Assembly (NCBI RefSeq): GCF_022023855.1
Contig: NZ_CP059449.1
Location: 723,501-787,500, forward strand
Origin: Azospirillum brasilense
Lineage (GTDB): Bacteria; Pseudomonadota; Alphaproteobacteria; Azospirillales; Azospirillaceae
Direction of reading: 5' to 3'
Length of the DNA stretch: 64,000 nucleotides
Translations under genes and position numbers: made by a program
Shown here: piece after piece, positions 63,635 through 64,000 of the stretch
Numbering within the stretch: the first letter of the stretch is position 1
Layout: each line of letters opens with the position of its first letter
The notes under the pieces: generated by a model
What the model was told of the DNA's origin: nothing
Databases searched by the model: none
Seen by the model: only the letters and a program-made list of their open reading frames with translations

Positions 63635-64000
<366 letters not shown>

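Overview
The window looks like chromosome of a high-GC, free-living alphaproteobacterium, most likely Azospirillum or a close Rhodospirillales relative. This is an inference from the very GC-rich codon use, the gene repertoire (HWE/HisKA_2 kinase, NDUFAF5-like methyltransferase, TRAP and peptide transporters, EAL/GGDEF signalling) and the rRNA sequences. No database search was possible. Genes are dense on both strands, mostly in short operons. I see no prophage, insertion sequence, transposase or CRISPR array.

Region by region. 1-6.2 kb: the 3' end of a branched-chain amino acid binding protein, a methyltransferase, a Nudix hydrolase with a DEDDh exonuclease, mtnA and a membrane histidine kinase. 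6.2-10.8 kb: an acetate-uptake block on the minus strand (DUF485 protein, actP) followed by a cNMP/CBS/DUF294 protein and a degenerate exonuclease-like protein. 10.9-16.3 kb: DUF1178, two methyltransferases, comF-grxC-carbon-nitrogen hydrolase (the last with a one-base frameshift), an orphan fliQ and a TauE/SafE-type membrane protein. 16.3-21.4 kb: a glycine-zipper stress-type protein, a CydP-like peptide, an ankyrin protein, a CobD/CbiB-like membrane protein, a DEAD-box helicase and mscL. 21.5-30.3 kb: secA, a parvulin foldase, argJ, a GNAT acetyltransferase and mutT in a tight run, then recQ and tRNA-Thr(CGT).

30.3-37.2 kb: a glycosyltransferase-like protein, a collagen-like repeat protein, a DMT exporter, a TRAP operon (dctP-dctQ-dctM order) and an OmpA-like protein. 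37.2-41.9 kb: a partial type VI secretion set (tssL-tssM-tagF on the minus strand) with an unusually short TssM, a divergent STAS protein and a 56-residue ribbon-helix-helix-like protein. 42-47.1 kb: a luciferase-like oxidoreductase, msrB, a dienelactone hydrolase, pgm and a double cold-shock-domain protein. 47.2-51.3 kb: two small Pro-rich proteins, an overlapping nucleotidyltransferase/metallophosphoesterase pair, a second DMT transporter and a MarR regulator. 51.3-56.7 kb: a full five-gene peptide-type ABC transporter. 56.9-63.2 kb: small unknown proteins, a TPR/glycosyltransferase-like protein, a HerA-type ATPase and an EAL-CBS-GGDEF protein. 63.4-64 kb: 5S rRNA and the 3' end of 23S rRNA on the minus strand.

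The most unusual items are the short-TssM type VI subset with STAS and RHH neighbours, the nucleotidyltransferase/phosphoesterase pair, the pseudo-exonuclease beside the DUF294 protein, the orphan fliQ, and a family of G-rich palindromes. In both SBP-dependent transporter operons a palindrome sits exactly between the binding-protein gene and the permease genes.
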